A stretch of 64,000 nt of DNA from Flavobacterium sp. AED (GTDB lineage: Bacteria; Bacteroidota; Bacteroidia; Flavobacteriales; Flavobacteriaceae), in the NCBI RefSeq assembly GCF_000812945.1, contig NZ_JSYM01000004.1:124001-188000 (forward strand), given 5' to 3'. The position numbers and the translations under genes were made by a program. Below, piece by piece: positions 9,323 through 18,224 of this stretch. The stretch's first letter is position 1. Every line of letters begins with the position of its first letter. Under the pieces are notes generated by a model. It ran no database searches. It was not told the origin of the DNA and worked only from the letters and a program-made list of their open reading frames with translations.

Positions 9323-9844
9323 TTAATAATTGTCTGTCGTTCTTCCAAAGAAACGGTCATCTTTATCCGTTCTTCCGCTATCTTCCATTGGAAATTCTTT
9401 TCGCATTGGAAAAGAAATCATTTCATCCATATTCAAAATACGTTTCAATTGTGGATGACCAATGAAGTTTATACCATAAAAATCAAATGTTTCTCTTTCC
9501 ATCCAATTTGAACTTAAGAAAATATTAGATATCGTTTTTATTTCTGGATTTTCACCGTTGATAAAAGCTTTGATTTTAATTCTTTTATTTTCGTACCAAT
9601 TGTGTAAATGATAAACAACGGCAAATTGATGATCAACATCATTGTCAGGATAGTGAATCCCACACAAATCAGTTAAAAAATGAAAACGTAATGTTGGGTC
9701 ATTTTTCAAAAAAAGAATCACCGCCGTAATTTTATCGGCAGCGACTTCAAATGAAAATATATCTTTTTCCTGCTTGAATTCAAAAACAGCCGAATCAAAT
9801 GTTTCGACTAATTTTTCTTGGATTTGTATTGTTTCTAGCGCCAT
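9323..9844 (-). CDS. nuoC: NADH-quinone oxidoreductase subunit C
   Basis: The product of 173 residues is the 30-kDa-type subunit that packs against NuoD. The conserved block WMERETFDFYGINFIGHPQLKRILN, with the acidic ERE and the DFYGI core, followed by PMRKEFPMED, is diagnostic. It lies 3 nt after the nuoB stop. In E. coli this is fused with NuoD; here the two are separate. Confidence 0.95.
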   Translation of the reverse strand: MALETIQIQEKLVETFDSAVFEFKQEKDIFSFEVAADKITAVILFLKNDPTLRFHFLTDLCGIHYPDNDVDHQFAVVYHLHNWYENKRIKIKAFINGENPEIKTISNIFLSSNWMERETFDFYGINFIGHPQLKRILNMDEMISFPMRKEFPMEDSGRTDKDDRFFGRTTDNY

Positions 9845-9847
9845 TAT

Positions 9848-10396
9848 TTATTTGATATTATAAGAAGCCAATAATTCTTGGTATTCTGGAGAACTTCTTC
9901 TTCTTACGGATTCGTTTCTTACTAATTCCTGCAATTTCATTACACCATCAACAATTTGTTCTGGTCTTGGCGGACAACCTGGAACATAAACATCAACTGG
10001 AATTACTTTATCAATCCCTTGCAAAACAGAATAAGTATCAAAAATTCCACCTGAACAAGCACAAGCACCAACAGCGATTACCCAACGAGGTTCTGACATT
10101 TGCTCGTAAACCTGACGTAAAATAGGCGCCATTTTTTTTGAAATTGTCCCCATTACCATTAGCATATCCGCTTGACGAGGAGAAAAACTCACTCGCTCTG
10201 AACCAAAACGTGCTAAATCATAATGCGAAGCCATTGTAGCCATAAATTCAATCCCACAGCAAGAAGTTGCAAAAGGCAAAGGCCATAATGAATTAGCGCG
10301 AGCCATTCCCACAACATCATTCAGTTTTGTAGCGAAGAAACCTTCCCCAACAACACCTTCAGGTGGCTCAACCATATTTATTTTAGAATCGCTCAT
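9848..10396 (-). CDS. nuoB: NADH-quinone oxidoreductase subunit B (cluster N2)
   Basis: NuoB carries the terminal cluster N2 that reduces the quinone. The 182-residue product has the tandem cysteine pair in FATSCCGIEFMA and the other two ligands in AVGACACSGGIF and YVPGCPPRPEQI. The size fits the family. A 134-nt gap separates it from nuoA, containing near-repeats of tacgaat and attcgatattcgattt (minus strand) but no obvious terminator, so read-through from the nuoA promoter is likely. Confidence 0.97.
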   Translation of the reverse strand: MSDSKINMVEPPEGVVGEGFFATKLNDVVGMARANSLWPLPFATSCCGIEFMATMASHYDLARFGSERVSFSPRQADMLMVMGTISKKMAPILRQVYEQMSEPRWVIAVGACACSGGIFDTYSVLQGIDKVIPVDVYVPGCPPRPEQIVDGVMKLQELVRNESVRRRSSPEYQELLASYNIK

Positions 10397-10515
10397 TTGT
10401 ATTTACGAATTACAATATTTGATTTACGAATAAAATATTCGCTCTATTATATTTAGATTTGATATCATACAATTCTTGAAATCGAATATCGAATTTCTTA
10501 AATCGTACATTTAAA

Positions 10516-10881
10516 CTATTCCCACTCTAACGCTTTCTTTTTGATAATATAAAAAAAACCTACCAAAAGTAAAAGCATAAAAATTACCATTTTAACCATT
10601 CCTTCCATTCCCAATTCTTTAAAATTGATTGCCCATGGATAAAGAAAAATTACCTCAACGTCAAACAAAACAAATAATATAGCAACAAGAAAATATTTAA
10701 CTGAAAACGGAATTCTTGCGTTACCTACTGATTCGATACCGCATTCGAAGTTTTTATCTTTGATTTCAGAGTTGCGTTTTGGACCTAATTTCCCAGAAAT
10801 AAGTATTGTTCCAACTACAAAACCTACAGCTAAAACAAACTGCATTAATATAGGAATATAATTTAATTGATCGGACTGCAT
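10516..10881 (-). CDS. nuoA: NADH-quinone oxidoreductase subunit A
   Basis: The first gene of the complex I operon encodes a small subunit with three transmembrane helices. I chose the ATG at 10879-10881 (MQSDQLNYIPILMQF, 121 residues); an ATG 7 codons upstream is also possible but adds a charged extension. Family signatures are KNFECGIES and the helix-2 motif KYFLVAILFVLFDVEVIFLYPWA with its conserved acidic residues. The promoter at 10913-10943 lies just upstream. Confidence 0.95.
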   Translation of the reverse strand: MQSDQLNYIPILMQFVLAVGFVVGTILISGKLGPKRNSEIKDKNFECGIESVGNARIPFSVKYFLVAILFVLFDVEVIFLYPWAINFKELGMEGMVKMVIFMLLLLVGFFYIIKKKALEWE

Positions 10882-10912
10882 AAGTATGTTTTTTTCGTGC
10901 AAAAATAAGCAA

Positions 10913-10943
10913 CAAAGATAGGTTTCAAGGAATTAAAACACAA
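10913..10943 (-). promoter_or_regulatory. Promoter of the nuo operon (Bacteroidota type)
   Basis: On the minus strand the sequence reads TTG (10943-10941), 20 nt, then TATCTTTG (10920-10913). This matches the Bacteroidota consensus TTG-N17-23-TAnnTTTG exactly. It lies 32 nt upstream of the nuoA start. Confidence 0.75.
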
Positions 10944-11045
10944 GCTAAAAACTGAAATTAATTTCTATGAAAATATGATTTTCTTGCAATTTTTAATGAT
11001 TATAAATAATTTCGTATTCACAATGCCCTTTTTTCATAATAATGC

Positions 11046-11079
11046 AAAAAAAAACGCTCCGATATAATCGGAACGTTTT
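11046..11079 (-). terminator. Rho-independent terminator of the cold-shock gene
   Basis: A 13-bp stem with one mismatch (aaaacgctccgat at 11051-11063 against atcggaacgtttt at 11067-11079) closes a 3-nt loop. On the minus strand it is followed by a run of U's (11054-11046), downstream of the cold-shock gene. Confidence 0.85.
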
Positions 11080-11113
11080 AAACATTCGTAGGCAAAAAAA
11101 TAAATTTTTATGC

Positions 11114-11308
11114 TTAGATCACTGCTACTTTCGCAGCAACTTTTCCTTTTCTTCCTTCTTCTTCTTCATAGCTAACTCTGTCACCTTCGCGTAATTCTTC
11201 CGCGTTGATTCCTGATGCATGAACAAAAATGTCTTTTCCTGTTTCTTCGTCTGTAATGAATCCGTAACCTTTAGATTCATTGAAAAATTTAACTGTACCT
11301 GTACGCAT
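11114..11308 (-). CDS. Cold-shock domain protein
   Basis: This is a 64-residue single OB-fold nucleic-acid-binding protein. RNP1 (KGYGFIT) and RNP2 (DIFVH) are both present, and the N terminus MRTGTVKFFNESKG is typical. Its role would be RNA chaperoning, as in CspA-like proteins. It is a monocistronic unit: its own terminator lies 35 nt downstream and a -7-like TACATTTG lies upstream. The glutamate-rich stretch YEEEEGRKG before the last strand is a small peculiarity of the Bacteroidota forms. Confidence 0.95.
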   Translation of the reverse strand: MRTGTVKFFNESKGYGFITDEETGKDIFVHASGINAEELREGDRVSYEEEEGRKGKVAAKVAVI

Positions 11309-11337
11309 TGTAATAGTAATAATAATTTATAATGGAG

Positions 11338-11345
11338 CAAATGTA
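11338..11345 (-). promoter_or_regulatory. -7 element of the cold-shock gene
   Basis: The minus strand reads TACATTTG, matching TAnnTTTG, 29 nt upstream of the start codon. A clear TTG at the expected upstream spacing is missing (nearest is TTTC), so this is a moderate call. Confidence 0.5.
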
Positions 11346-11437
11346 ATATTTAATATAATACGAAAGACATTCTTCGCTTTTTATTTTGTAAAAATATTGA
11401 TATTCAACGTTTTCTAACAAAATTTAACGATAAACTA

Positions 11438-13186
11438 TTATAAGTCAATTTTTATATGCAGCTCTTTTAACTGTGATATGTCTATTGTAGACGGAGCATC
11501 AATCATGACATCTCTTCCTGAATTATTTTTTGGAAAAGCAATAAAGTCACGGATGGTTTCCTGTCCACCTAGAATTGCAACTAATCTATCCAATCCAAAA
11601 GCTAAACCTCCGTGTGGCGGTGCACCAAACTGAAATGCATCCATCAAGAATCCGAATTGCGCTTTCGCTTCTTCTTCGGTGAAACCTAGATATTTAAACA
11701 TCAATTGTTGTGTCGCTTTATCGTGAATACGAATTGAACCTCCTCCAATTTCATTTCCATTTAAAACCATATCATATGCATTAGCACGAACTTTTCCTGG
11801 ATTTGTCTCCAATAAATGCATGTCTTCCGGTTTAGGAGACGTAAAAGGATGGTGCATAGCATGGTAACGACCACTTTCTTCATCAAATTCCAATAATGGA
11901 AAATCAACAACCCAAAGTGGCGCAAATTCAGTTGGCTTTCTCAAACCTAATCGTGTTGCTAATTCCATACGCAACGCACTTAACTGTCCACGGGTTTTAT
12001 CAGCTGGTCCAGAAAGCACAAAAATCATATCTCCTGGCTGTGCTCCTGTAGTTTTTGCCCAATTGCTTAAATCATTTTGATCGTAGAATTTATCTACTGA
12101 TGATTTATAAGTTCCATCTTCGTTGCATTTTACGTACACCATTCCTGATGCACCAACTTGAGGACGTTTTACCCAGTCAATTAATCCATCTATTTCCTTG
12201 CGAGTATAATTTCCAACTCCGGGAACAGCAATTCCAACAACTAATTCTGCAGCATTGAAAACTGGGAATTCTTTGCTTTTAGCAACTTCATTCAATTCGC
12301 CAAATTCCATTCCGAAACGAATGTCCGGCTTGTCATTTCCATATGTTTTCATGGCATGCTCGTAAGTCATTCTAGGGAATTTCTCTACTTCAATACCTTT
12401 TATTTCTTTTAATAAATGTCTAGTCAGTCCTTCGAAAACATTCAAAATATCTTCTTGTTCCACAAAAGCCATTTCGCAATCGATTTGTGTAAATTCCGGC
12501 TGTCTGTCAGCACGCAAATCTTCATCACGGAAACACTTCACGATTTGGAAATATTTATCCATTCCACCCACCATCAATAATTGCTTGAATGTTTGTGGTG
12601 ATTGTGGCAAGGCATAAAATTGCCCTTCATTCATTCGAGAAGGAACAACAAAATCTCTTGCTCCTTCCGGAGTAGACTTAATTAAATAAGGTGTTTCCAC
12701 TTCGCAAAAATCCAAATCTGAAAGATACTTGCGCACTTCCATCGCTACTTTATGACGAAAAAGCAAACTGTTTTTAACAGGATTCCTTCTAATGTCAAGG
12801 TAACGGTATTTCATTCGGATGTCTTCTCCACCATCTGTCTCATCTTCAATCGTGAAAGGAGGCGTAAGTGACGCATTTAGAATGTTCAATTCAGTAACTA
12901 AAATTTCTATCTCTCCTGTTGGAATATTTTTATTTTTGGCTTCACGCTCAATAACAGTTCCTTTTACTTGAATTACAAATTCACGGCCTAATGTTTTTGC
13001 CAATTCGAAAACTGATTTTTCAGAACGTCCTTCGTCAAAAATTAATTGCGTAATTCCGTAACGGTCCCGCAAATCAACCCAATTCATAAATCCTTTATCT
13101 CGTGATTTCTGAACCCAACCTGCAAGTGTAACTTCAGTATTAATATGTGAGGCGTTCAATTCGCCACAATTATGACTTCTATACAT
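11438..13186 (-). CDS. aspS: Aspartyl-tRNA synthetase
   Basis: This class II synthetase of 582 residues has the bacterial AspRS layout: an N-terminal OB anticodon-binding domain (about residues 1-105), the catalytic domain with motif 2 ([18 protein letters not shown]), the inserted GAD domain (about 280-420), and motif 3 ([14 protein letters not shown]) near the C terminus. It charges tRNA-Asp. It stands alone and is transcribed away from the TlpA-like gene. Confidence 0.97.
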   Translation of the reverse strand: MYRSHNCGELNASHINTEVTLAGWVQKSRDKGFMNWVDLRDRYGITQLIFDEGRSEKSVFELAKTLGREFVIQVKGTVIEREAKNKNIPTGEIEILVTELNILNASLTPPFTIEDETDGGEDIRMKYRYLDIRRNPVKNSLLFRHKVAMEVRKYLSDLDFCEVETPYLIKSTPEGARDFVVPSRMNEGQFYALPQSPQTFKQLLMVGGMDKYFQIVKCFRDEDLRADRQPEFTQIDCEMAFVEQEDILNVFEGLTRHLLKEIKGIEVEKFPRMTYEHAMKTYGNDKPDIRFGMEFGELNEVAKSKEFPVFNAAELVVGIAVPGVGNYTRKEIDGLIDWVKRPQVGASGMVYVKCNEDGTYKSSVDKFYDQNDLSNWAKTTGAQPGDMIFVLSGPADKTRGQLSALRMELATRLGLRKPTEFAPLWVVDFPLLEFDEESGRYHAMHHPFTSPKPEDMHLLETNPGKVRANAYDMVLNGNEIGGGSIRIHDKATQQLMFKYLGFTEEEAKAQFGFLMDAFQFGAPPHGGLAFGLDRLVAILGGQETIRDFIAFPKNNSGRDVMIDAPSTIDISQLKELHIKIDL

Positions 13187-13204
13187 GATCTAAATTTTAG
13201 ATTG

Positions 13205-13212
13205 CAAAAGTA
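13205..13212 (-). promoter_or_regulatory. -7 element of aspS
   Basis: The minus strand reads TACTTTTG (TAnnTTTG) 18 nt upstream of the aspS start. No TTG at the standard distance was found. Confidence 0.45.
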
Positions 13213-13310
13213 AACACAAAAATCAAATTAATCCCTAAAAATTATACCCATAGGTACTATTTAAAATAGAATATTATGTTAATGTTTAAAATTTTTATAG
13301 GTAATTTCTT

Positions 13311-13318
13311 TATTTTTG
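13311..13318 (+). promoter_or_regulatory. -7 element of the TlpA-like gene
   Basis: TATTTTTG matches TAnnTTTG, 29 nt upstream of the ATG. A matching -33 TTG is not obvious. Confidence 0.4.
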
Positions 13319-13347
13319 AAATGCTATAAATTCGAAAACAATTAATT

Positions 13348-14361
13348 ATGAAGAAACATTTTTTTACCGCCCTTGTTTTAATCAGTACTTTGAGCGCTAT
13401 AGGTCAAAATAAAAAGTATATGACTATTCAGGCTGAAATAGCTAACAAGAATGGAGACGCAATCTACATCACTGACAGTAAAAACAAATTGATCAAAAAA
13501 ATCCAAGTCAATAAAGAAGGTATTTTCAAAGACACCATGAATGTTGTCACGGGGAGGTATAGTTTATCCGATGGTAATGAATTTACTATTGTATACTTGA
13601 AAAATGGCTTTGATTTAAAGCTAAAAATGGACACCAAACAATTTGACGAATCAATAGTATATGCTGGAAAAGGAGCTATAGAAAACAATTTTTTAGCTCA
13701 AAATTCTCTATTCGAAGAACAAACAAACATAAGCACATTACTTGCTTCTACCGAAGCTGATTTCACGAAAGGACTGGACAAGAAAAAAGTGGATGATTTG
13801 AAGCGATTGGAAAACCCAAAATTAGATCCTCTTTTTGTTGCTCTTCAAAAGAAAAGTATTGATGAAAATTATAATGGTATCGTTAAGTATTACAAAATGA
13901 ATTACGAAGCTAATTTAGCTAAAAGCAAATTGGCGAATACGATGTCTCCTTCTTTTAATTATGATAATTATGCTGGAGGTAAGACAAAATTAGAGGATTT
14001 AAAAGGCAAGTATGTTTACATTGACGTTTGGGCGACTTGGTGCGGACCTTGTCGTGGAGAAATTCCTTTTTTAAAAAAAATTGAAGAAAAATACCATGAT
14101 AAAAACATTTCATTTGTAAGCATTTCAATAGATGTGCAAAAAGATATGGAAAAATGGAAAACATTAATAAAGGACAAAGAATTAGGCGGAATACAACTTT
14201 TTGCAGATAACGATTGGAATTCTAAATTTGCCAAAGACTACGGAATCACCAGTATCCCAAGATTCATCCTGATTGATCCAAACGGAAAAATTATAAACGC
14301 TGATGCACCAAGACCGTCAGCTCCAGAATTAGAAATCCAATTAGACGCATTATTAAATTAA
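13348..14361 (+). CDS. Secreted TlpA-family thiol-disulfide oxidoreductase
   Basis: The product is a 337-residue periplasmic thioredoxin-fold protein. A signal peptide (MKKHFFTALVLISTLSAIGQ) is followed by a helical and beta N-terminal region (about 20-200, the DUF4369-like part common in Bacteroidota TlpA proteins) and a C-terminal thioredoxin domain (about 205-337) with the active site W231-C-G-P-C235 and a cis-proline loop (GITSIPRFIL). It would reduce or isomerise disulfides, or assist cytochrome maturation. The specific partner cannot be read from this context. Confidence 0.88.
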   Translation: MKKHFFTALVLISTLSAIGQNKKYMTIQAEIANKNGDAIYITDSKNKLIKKIQVNKEGIFKDTMNVVTGRYSLSDGNEFTIVYLKNGFDLKLKMDTKQFDESIVYAGKGAIENNFLAQNSLFEEQTNISTLLASTEADFTKGLDKKKVDDLKRLENPKLDPLFVALQKKSIDENYNGIVKYYKMNYEANLAKSKLANTMSPSFNYDNYAGGKTKLEDLKGKYVYIDVWATWCGPCRGEIPFLKKIEEKYHDKNISFVSISIDVQKDMEKWKTLIKDKELGGIQLFADNDWNSKFAKDYGITSIPRFILIDPNGKIINADAPRPSAPELEIQLDALLN

Positions 14362-14495
14362 TTTATATCAAATGAGCAACAAAGTCAATACGAAAGTGTT
14401 GGCTTTTTTTGTGTCTAAAAAAAATCCCAATGTTAAGCTTTTGTCTAATGTTACTAAATTGTTATCTAAAAGTTTTTTTAATGTAAAGTATTCGT

Positions 14496-14503
14496 TAATT
14501 TTG
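14496..14503 (+). promoter_or_regulatory. -7 element of the MORN-like gene
   Basis: TAATTTTG fits TAnnTTTG and lies 33 nt upstream of the chosen ATG at 14537. It supports that start over the one at 14372, which would place the promoter inside the coding region. Confidence 0.45.
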
Positions 14504-14536
14504 ATAAAGAAATGTAAAATATTAAAAACTCAAGAT

Positions 14537-14902
14537 ATGAAAAAATGTATTATTTTAATTGCAATATTGTTCTCAGGGATGATTTTTGCACAAGAATCAA
14601 AACCAGTATTGGAACCTTTTGGTAAAAAACTAAAAGCAACTTACTTTTTTGAAAATGGTCAAGTGCAACAAGAAGGTTTTTTTGAAAACGGAAAACTACA
14701 AGGAGTTTGGGTTGCTTATGATGAAAAAGGGAACAAAATTTCGTCAGGAGAATATAAAAATGGTCAAAAAACTGGTAAATGGTTTTTTTGGTCTGAAAAA
14801 AATGACAATGGCTTCCATAATTTAACTGAAGTTGATTATTCTAATAACACTATCGCTTCCATTAAAAACTGGAAACAAGAAGCATTAGTTAACAGAAACT
14901 AA
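14537..14902 (+). CDS. Exported YwqK/MORN-repeat-like protein
   Basis: A 121-residue product starts with a signal peptide (MKKCIILIAILFSGMIFAQ). Three degenerate repeats follow (TYFFENGQVQQEGFFENGKLQGVW, VAYDEKGNKISSGEY, KNGQKTGKWFFW), the pattern of MORN_2 / YwqK-type repeats. Annotation systems often call these toxin-antitoxin system YwqK family antitoxin, but the signal peptide and the absence of a partner gene argue against that role here. I chose this ATG because of the signal peptide and the -7 element just upstream. A terminator follows 20 nt after the stop. Confidence 0.75.
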   Translation: MKKCIILIAILFSGMIFAQESKPVLEPFGKKLKATYFFENGQVQQEGFFENGKLQGVWVAYDEKGNKISSGEYKNGQKTGKWFFWSEKNDNGFHNLTEVDYSNNTIASIKNWKQEALVNRN

Positions 14903-14921
14903 CGATTATTTTTACTCATAC

Positions 14922-14954
14922 AAAAAAGCTTTCGCACAAAACGAAAGCTTTTTT
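14922..14954 (+). terminator. Rho-independent terminator
   Basis: A 13-bp perfect stem (aaaaaagctttcg, 14922-14934, against cgaaagctttttt, 14942-14954) with a 7-nt loop ends in a T run. The A run makes it potentially bidirectional. Confidence 0.9.
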
Positions 14955-14965
14955 TAGTTCTATGA

Positions 14966-15140
14966 GTGTCCCGTCCTGAAATAGCAATACACAAAAAAGT
15001 ATTCTATGGAAGCAAACACGAATTTTGTTAAGCGTAGTCAGAGAGATTACAGTACGCCCTTAAAACTACAAAACGCAAAACTATTTAAACCATTATATGT
15101 AGAAACAGACATTTGGACTTCTGGGTTTGGAAGATTTTAA
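14966..15140 (+). mobile_element. Remnant of an IS3-like element (left end plus OrfA N terminus)
   Basis: The stretch begins with tgtcccgtcctgaaatag, which resembles the terminal repeat of Bacteroidota IS3-group elements. It continues with an ORF of 44 codons (15006-15140), MEANTNFVKRSQRDYSTPLKL and so on, whose VKRSQRDY-x3-LKL part resembles the N terminus of an IS3 OrfA transposase. After about 21 residues the similarity ends and the ORF stops. No right-hand terminal repeat or OrfB is present. The assignment rests on recognition alone. Confidence 0.45.
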
Positions 15141-15215
15141 ATAGACAAATTCTCAAAAGATTATTTTAGTTATTAAACACATTGTTTTAGCAATCAAATT
15201 ATTATAGAAAAAAAA

Positions 15216-15584
15216 ATGGAGTATAAAGGAAAATCTATCAGACCGTTCATTGGCGCTAAAAATTATGAGATATCACGTAATTTTTATCGTGATCTTGGAT
15301 TTCAAGAGCATATTATATCTTCTGATATGAGCTATTTCAACACGGATGGCTTGGGTTTTTATTTGCAAAATGCCTATGTTAAAGATTGGGTAGACAATAC
15401 AATGGTTTTTATGGAAGTAGATGACGTAAACCAATTTTGGAGCGAATTATTGAAATTACAACTTACTGTGAAATATGAAAATGTAAAATTAGTAGCTATC
15501 CGAGAGCTTGATTGGGGAAAAGAATGCTTCTTACACGATCCATCAGGAATTTTATGGCATTTTGGAGAATTTAAAACGAAATAA
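15216..15584 (+). CDS. VOC-superfamily (glyoxalase/bleomycin-resistance fold) protein
   Basis: The 122-residue cytoplasmic protein has the two beta-alpha-beta-beta-beta modules of the vicinal oxygen chelate fold. Module 1 runs from RPFIGAKNYEISRNFYRDLGF and module 2 from VFMEVDDVNQFWSELLKL to FLHDPSGILWHFGEF. A C-terminal HDPSG-x3-F motif is typical. Not all metal ligands of true glyoxalase I are evident, so a binding or resistance role is as likely as catalysis. There is no functional hint from neighbours; it follows the IS remnant. Confidence 0.8.
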   Translation: MEYKGKSIRPFIGAKNYEISRNFYRDLGFQEHIISSDMSYFNTDGLGFYLQNAYVKDWVDNTMVFMEVDDVNQFWSELLKLQLTVKYENVKLVAIRELDWGKECFLHDPSGILWHFGEFKTK

Positions 15585-15693
15585 GATTTTACATATGTTA
15601 TTATACATCAAAGAAGTATAAAATTACAAAAAAACATATTTACTCCAACCAAAACCCGATATTAGAATTATAAAACGCAACTATTTATATCCA

Positions 15694-16503
15694 ATGAATT
15701 TTAAAAATTTCCCTATTCTTTGCTTACTATTTTTAGCCAATGGTTTATGTTATGCACAAAAAGAATCAATGAACTGGAATGGTAAAAAATGTGCCGTGGT
15801 CCTAACCTATGACGATGCACTGAATATTCATCTTGATAAAGTAATCCCAATTCTTAATTCATTTAACTTCAAAGCAACCTTTTATCTAATCACATCATCC
15901 CCTGTCGTTACGGGGAGAATAGAAGAATGGAGAACTGCTTCTAAACAAGGACATGAATTAGGGAATCACACTTTATATCATCCCTGTGATGGTAGTTTAC
16001 CCGGACGTGATTTTGTAACCAAAGAAAATGATCTCTCCAAATATTCGATAGCCAGAGCAGTAAAAGAAATAAGGGCTGCAAACGAATTTCTAAAAGATAT
16101 TGATGGTAAAGAGGAACGGACTTTTGCATATCCTTGCGGTGATCTTAAAATTGGAGATACTCTTTATTATGATTTTTTGAAGCGTGATTTTGTAGCCGCA
16201 AGAGGAGTTGAGCAGGGATTCCTTCAAGCAAAAGCGGTCGATTTAGCTAATGTAAATTCTTTTGTAGAAAATGGAACTACTGCAGCACAAATGATAACTC
16301 AAATTGAAGAAGCCGAAAAAGCAGGATCATTTATCGTTTTTTTATTTCATGGCGTTGGCGGTGAGCATCCATTAAATATAGATTTAGAAGAACATCATAA
16401 ATTGCTTCTATATTTAAAAGAAAGAGAAAAGGATATTTGGGTTACCACAATGGTAGATTTAACTAAATACATCAAAAAAAAGTGTGAAACCAAACGAATT
16501 TAG
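15694..16503 (+). CDS. Secreted polysaccharide deacetylase (CE4, NodB domain)
   Basis: The product of 269 residues begins with a signal peptide (about 21 residues, ending CYAQ). NodB motif 1 is TYDD (38-41) with the metal-binding aspartate, motif 2 is HTLYH (92-96) with the two histidine metal ligands, and a later FLFHGVGG probably provides the histidine of motif 5. The enzyme would remove N- or O-acetyl groups from a cell-wall or plant polysaccharide. The substrate is unknown. It ends convergently with the symporter gene and shares a bidirectional terminator with it, so it is not in the galactose or arabinose operons. Confidence 0.85.
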   Translation: MNFKNFPILCLLFLANGLCYAQKESMNWNGKKCAVVLTYDDALNIHLDKVIPILNSFNFKATFYLITSSPVVTGRIEEWRTASKQGHELGNHTLYHPCDGSLPGRDFVTKENDLSKYSIARAVKEIRAANEFLKDIDGKEERTFAYPCGDLKIGDTLYYDFLKRDFVAARGVEQGFLQAKAVDLANVNSFVENGTTAAQMITQIEEAEKAGSFIVFLFHGVGGEHPLNIDLEEHHKLLLYLKEREKDIWVTTMVDLTKYIKKKCETKRI

Positions 16504-16515
16504 TTTCACACTTTT
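16478..16515. terminator. Bidirectional terminator between deacetylase and symporter genes
   Basis: A 13-bp perfect inverted repeat (aaaagtgtgaaac, 16478-16490, and gtttcacactttt, 16503-16515) with a 12-nt loop overlaps the last codons of the deacetylase. It is flanked by an A run on the left and T's on the right, so it can serve both convergent genes. Confidence 0.8.
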
Positions 16516-16538
16516 AATAAAATATCAACTACTAATTT

Positions 16539-18224
16539 CTACCAGAACTTCACGTACAAAGCAAAAATAATCAATAGCGTTATTACAATCAATACAGTTG
16601 TTTGTGGTTTTACCTTAAACATTTCTGTATCTAATTCGAATGCTTTTGGATTCACTTTTGGCCCAGCAAAACTGATGGCAATCATTAGAAGCATCGTAAA
16701 TGCAAAAGACAATCCCATACAAATATGGAATGGGATTTCGAATCCACCTTTTCCATTGGCGAAAGCTGTGTACAACAACGTTTCATTTCCAAACAATGCA
16801 GGTGCAAATTCATTAAACAAAACTGATAATAAGAAACCAGAGATTACCCCTACTATAGCAGCTGTACCCGTTGTTCTTTTCCAGAACATTCCAAGGAAGA
16901 ACATAGCAAATACACCTGGACTAATGAACCCTGTATATTTTTGAATGTAAGTGAAACCACCCACACCACCAATTCCTAAAACATCATTCCAAGTAAACAA
17001 AACAGCAAGAAGCATCGCAGCAAAAACTGCATATCTACCTATGTTTACTTGAGCTCTATCAGTAGCGTCTTTTTGAATGTATTTTTTGTGAACATCCAAA
17101 GTATAAATAGTAGAAATACTATTCACTTTACCTGCTAAAGAAGCAACAATGGCGGCTGTCAAAGCGGCCACAGACAATCCTTTTAACCCTGTAGGAAGGA
17201 ATGTTAACATTGCAGAATACGCTCCGTCTTTTCCACCAACTAATTGTGGTAAATGTCCGTTTTCGTGTAAAACAAAAGCAGCAATACCAGGCAACATAAC
17301 GATAAGTGGCATTAATAATTTCAACATACCGGCAAACAATATACCAGTTCGGGCAGTTTGTAAGTCTGCTCCCAAAGCTCTTTGAGTAATGTATTGGTTA
17401 CAACCCCAGTAATTCAAATTAATAATCCAAATTCCTGCTAAATAGGACATCATCCCAGGAAAAGTAAGATACTTATTGATTTCCAATTGAGAAGACGCAG
17501 CAGTCGGTCTTGGAATAATCATTTTGAAATGCTCCGGTGCTTTTTCCATTAATACTTTGAAACCGGCGATTGCGTTTTCACCAAAACCAAAATAGTGTCC
17601 AACAGTAGTCAAAGCGATATAAGAAGTAACTAATCCTCCGATGATCAAAACAGCAACCTGAATTACATCGGTATACGCCACCACTTTCATTCCTCCTAAA
17701 GAAATTAGCAAGGCAAAAAGAGCTAAACCAATCATAATAGCATGTAGGTATTCCCCACCAGCTAAACCATTAATGGCAACAGCTCCTAAATATAAAATAG
17801 AAGTTAAGTTTACAAAAACATATAAAAACAACCAAAAAACAGCCATAATTAAAGCCGTAGATTCGTTATATCTGGTTTTTAAAAACTGAGGCATGGTATA
17901 AATCTTGTTTTTTAAATAAACAGGAATAAACCAAACTGCAACAATAATCAAAGCAATAGCAGCAATCCACTCATAAGCAGCAACAGCAATTCCTAAAAAG
18001 AATCCCTCTCCACTCATTCCAATGAATTGTTCTGCTGAAATATTAGAAGCAATCAATGAAGCACCAATAGCCCACCAAGTAAGAGTTCCTTCTGCAAGAA
18101 AATAAGCTTTTGCATCGTGTTCGTTTTTTTCACGCTTGCGATAGATGGTATATCCATAGGTGGACACCACGATAAAATAGATAATAAATACTGCGTAATC
18201 CGCAAAAGCAAGGTTCTGGTTCAT
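16539..18224 (-). CDS. Sodium/solute symporter (SSS/SGLT family), predicted L-arabinose transporter
   Basis: The 561-residue membrane protein has about 14 hydrophobic helices. Family motifs include GTLTWWAIGASLIASNISAEQFIG (the sodium and sugar-site helix 1/2 region) and the SGLT signature region around LPTGLKGLSVAALTAAIVASLAGKVNS. It imports a sugar with sodium across the inner membrane. It follows galE on the same strand but a 360-nt gap separates them, and that gap contains the most perfect AraR palindrome of the window (18455-18477). I therefore infer L-arabinose as substrate, with galactose as the alternative from its neighbours. Confidence 0.9.
   Translation of the reverse strand: MNQNLAFADYAVFIIYFIVVSTYGYTIYRKREKNEHDAKAYFLAEGTLTWWAIGASLIASNISAEQFIGMSGEGFFLGIAVAAYEWIAAIALIIVAVWFIPVYLKNKIYTMPQFLKTRYNESTALIMAVFWLFLYVFVNLTSILYLGAVAINGLAGGEYLHAIMIGLALFALLISLGGMKVVAYTDVIQVAVLIIGGLVTSYIALTTVGHYFGFGENAIAGFKVLMEKAPEHFKMIIPRPTAASSQLEINKYLTFPGMMSYLAGIWIINLNYWGCNQYITQRALGADLQTARTGILFAGMLKLLMPLIVMLPGIAAFVLHENGHLPQLVGGKDGAYSAMLTFLPTGLKGLSVAALTAAIVASLAGKVNSISTIYTLDVHKKYIQKDATDRAQVNIGRYAVFAAMLLAVLFTWNDVLGIGGVGGFTYIQKYTGFISPGVFAMFFLGMFWKRTTGTAAIVGVISGFLLSVLFNEFAPALFGNETLLYTAFANGKGGFEIPFHICMGLSFAFTMLLMIAISFAGPKVNPKAFELDTEMFKVKPQTTVLIVITLLIIFALYVKFW

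Noticed and set aside
11125-11340. A 71-codon overlapping frame on the same strand as the cold-shock gene
   Set aside because: Frame-shifted shadow of a clear cold-shock protein; lysine-rich tail without any motif.
14372-14536. Upstream extension of the MORN-like gene to the ATG at 14372
   Set aside because: The extension lacks a signal peptide and would contain the -7 element at 14496; the internal ATG at 14537 gives a clear signal peptide.
16478-16515. Inverted repeat with AAGTGT and ACACTT, like AraR half-sites
   Set aside because: The half-sites are too far apart, the stem is 13 bp, and it sits between convergent genes; it is a terminator.
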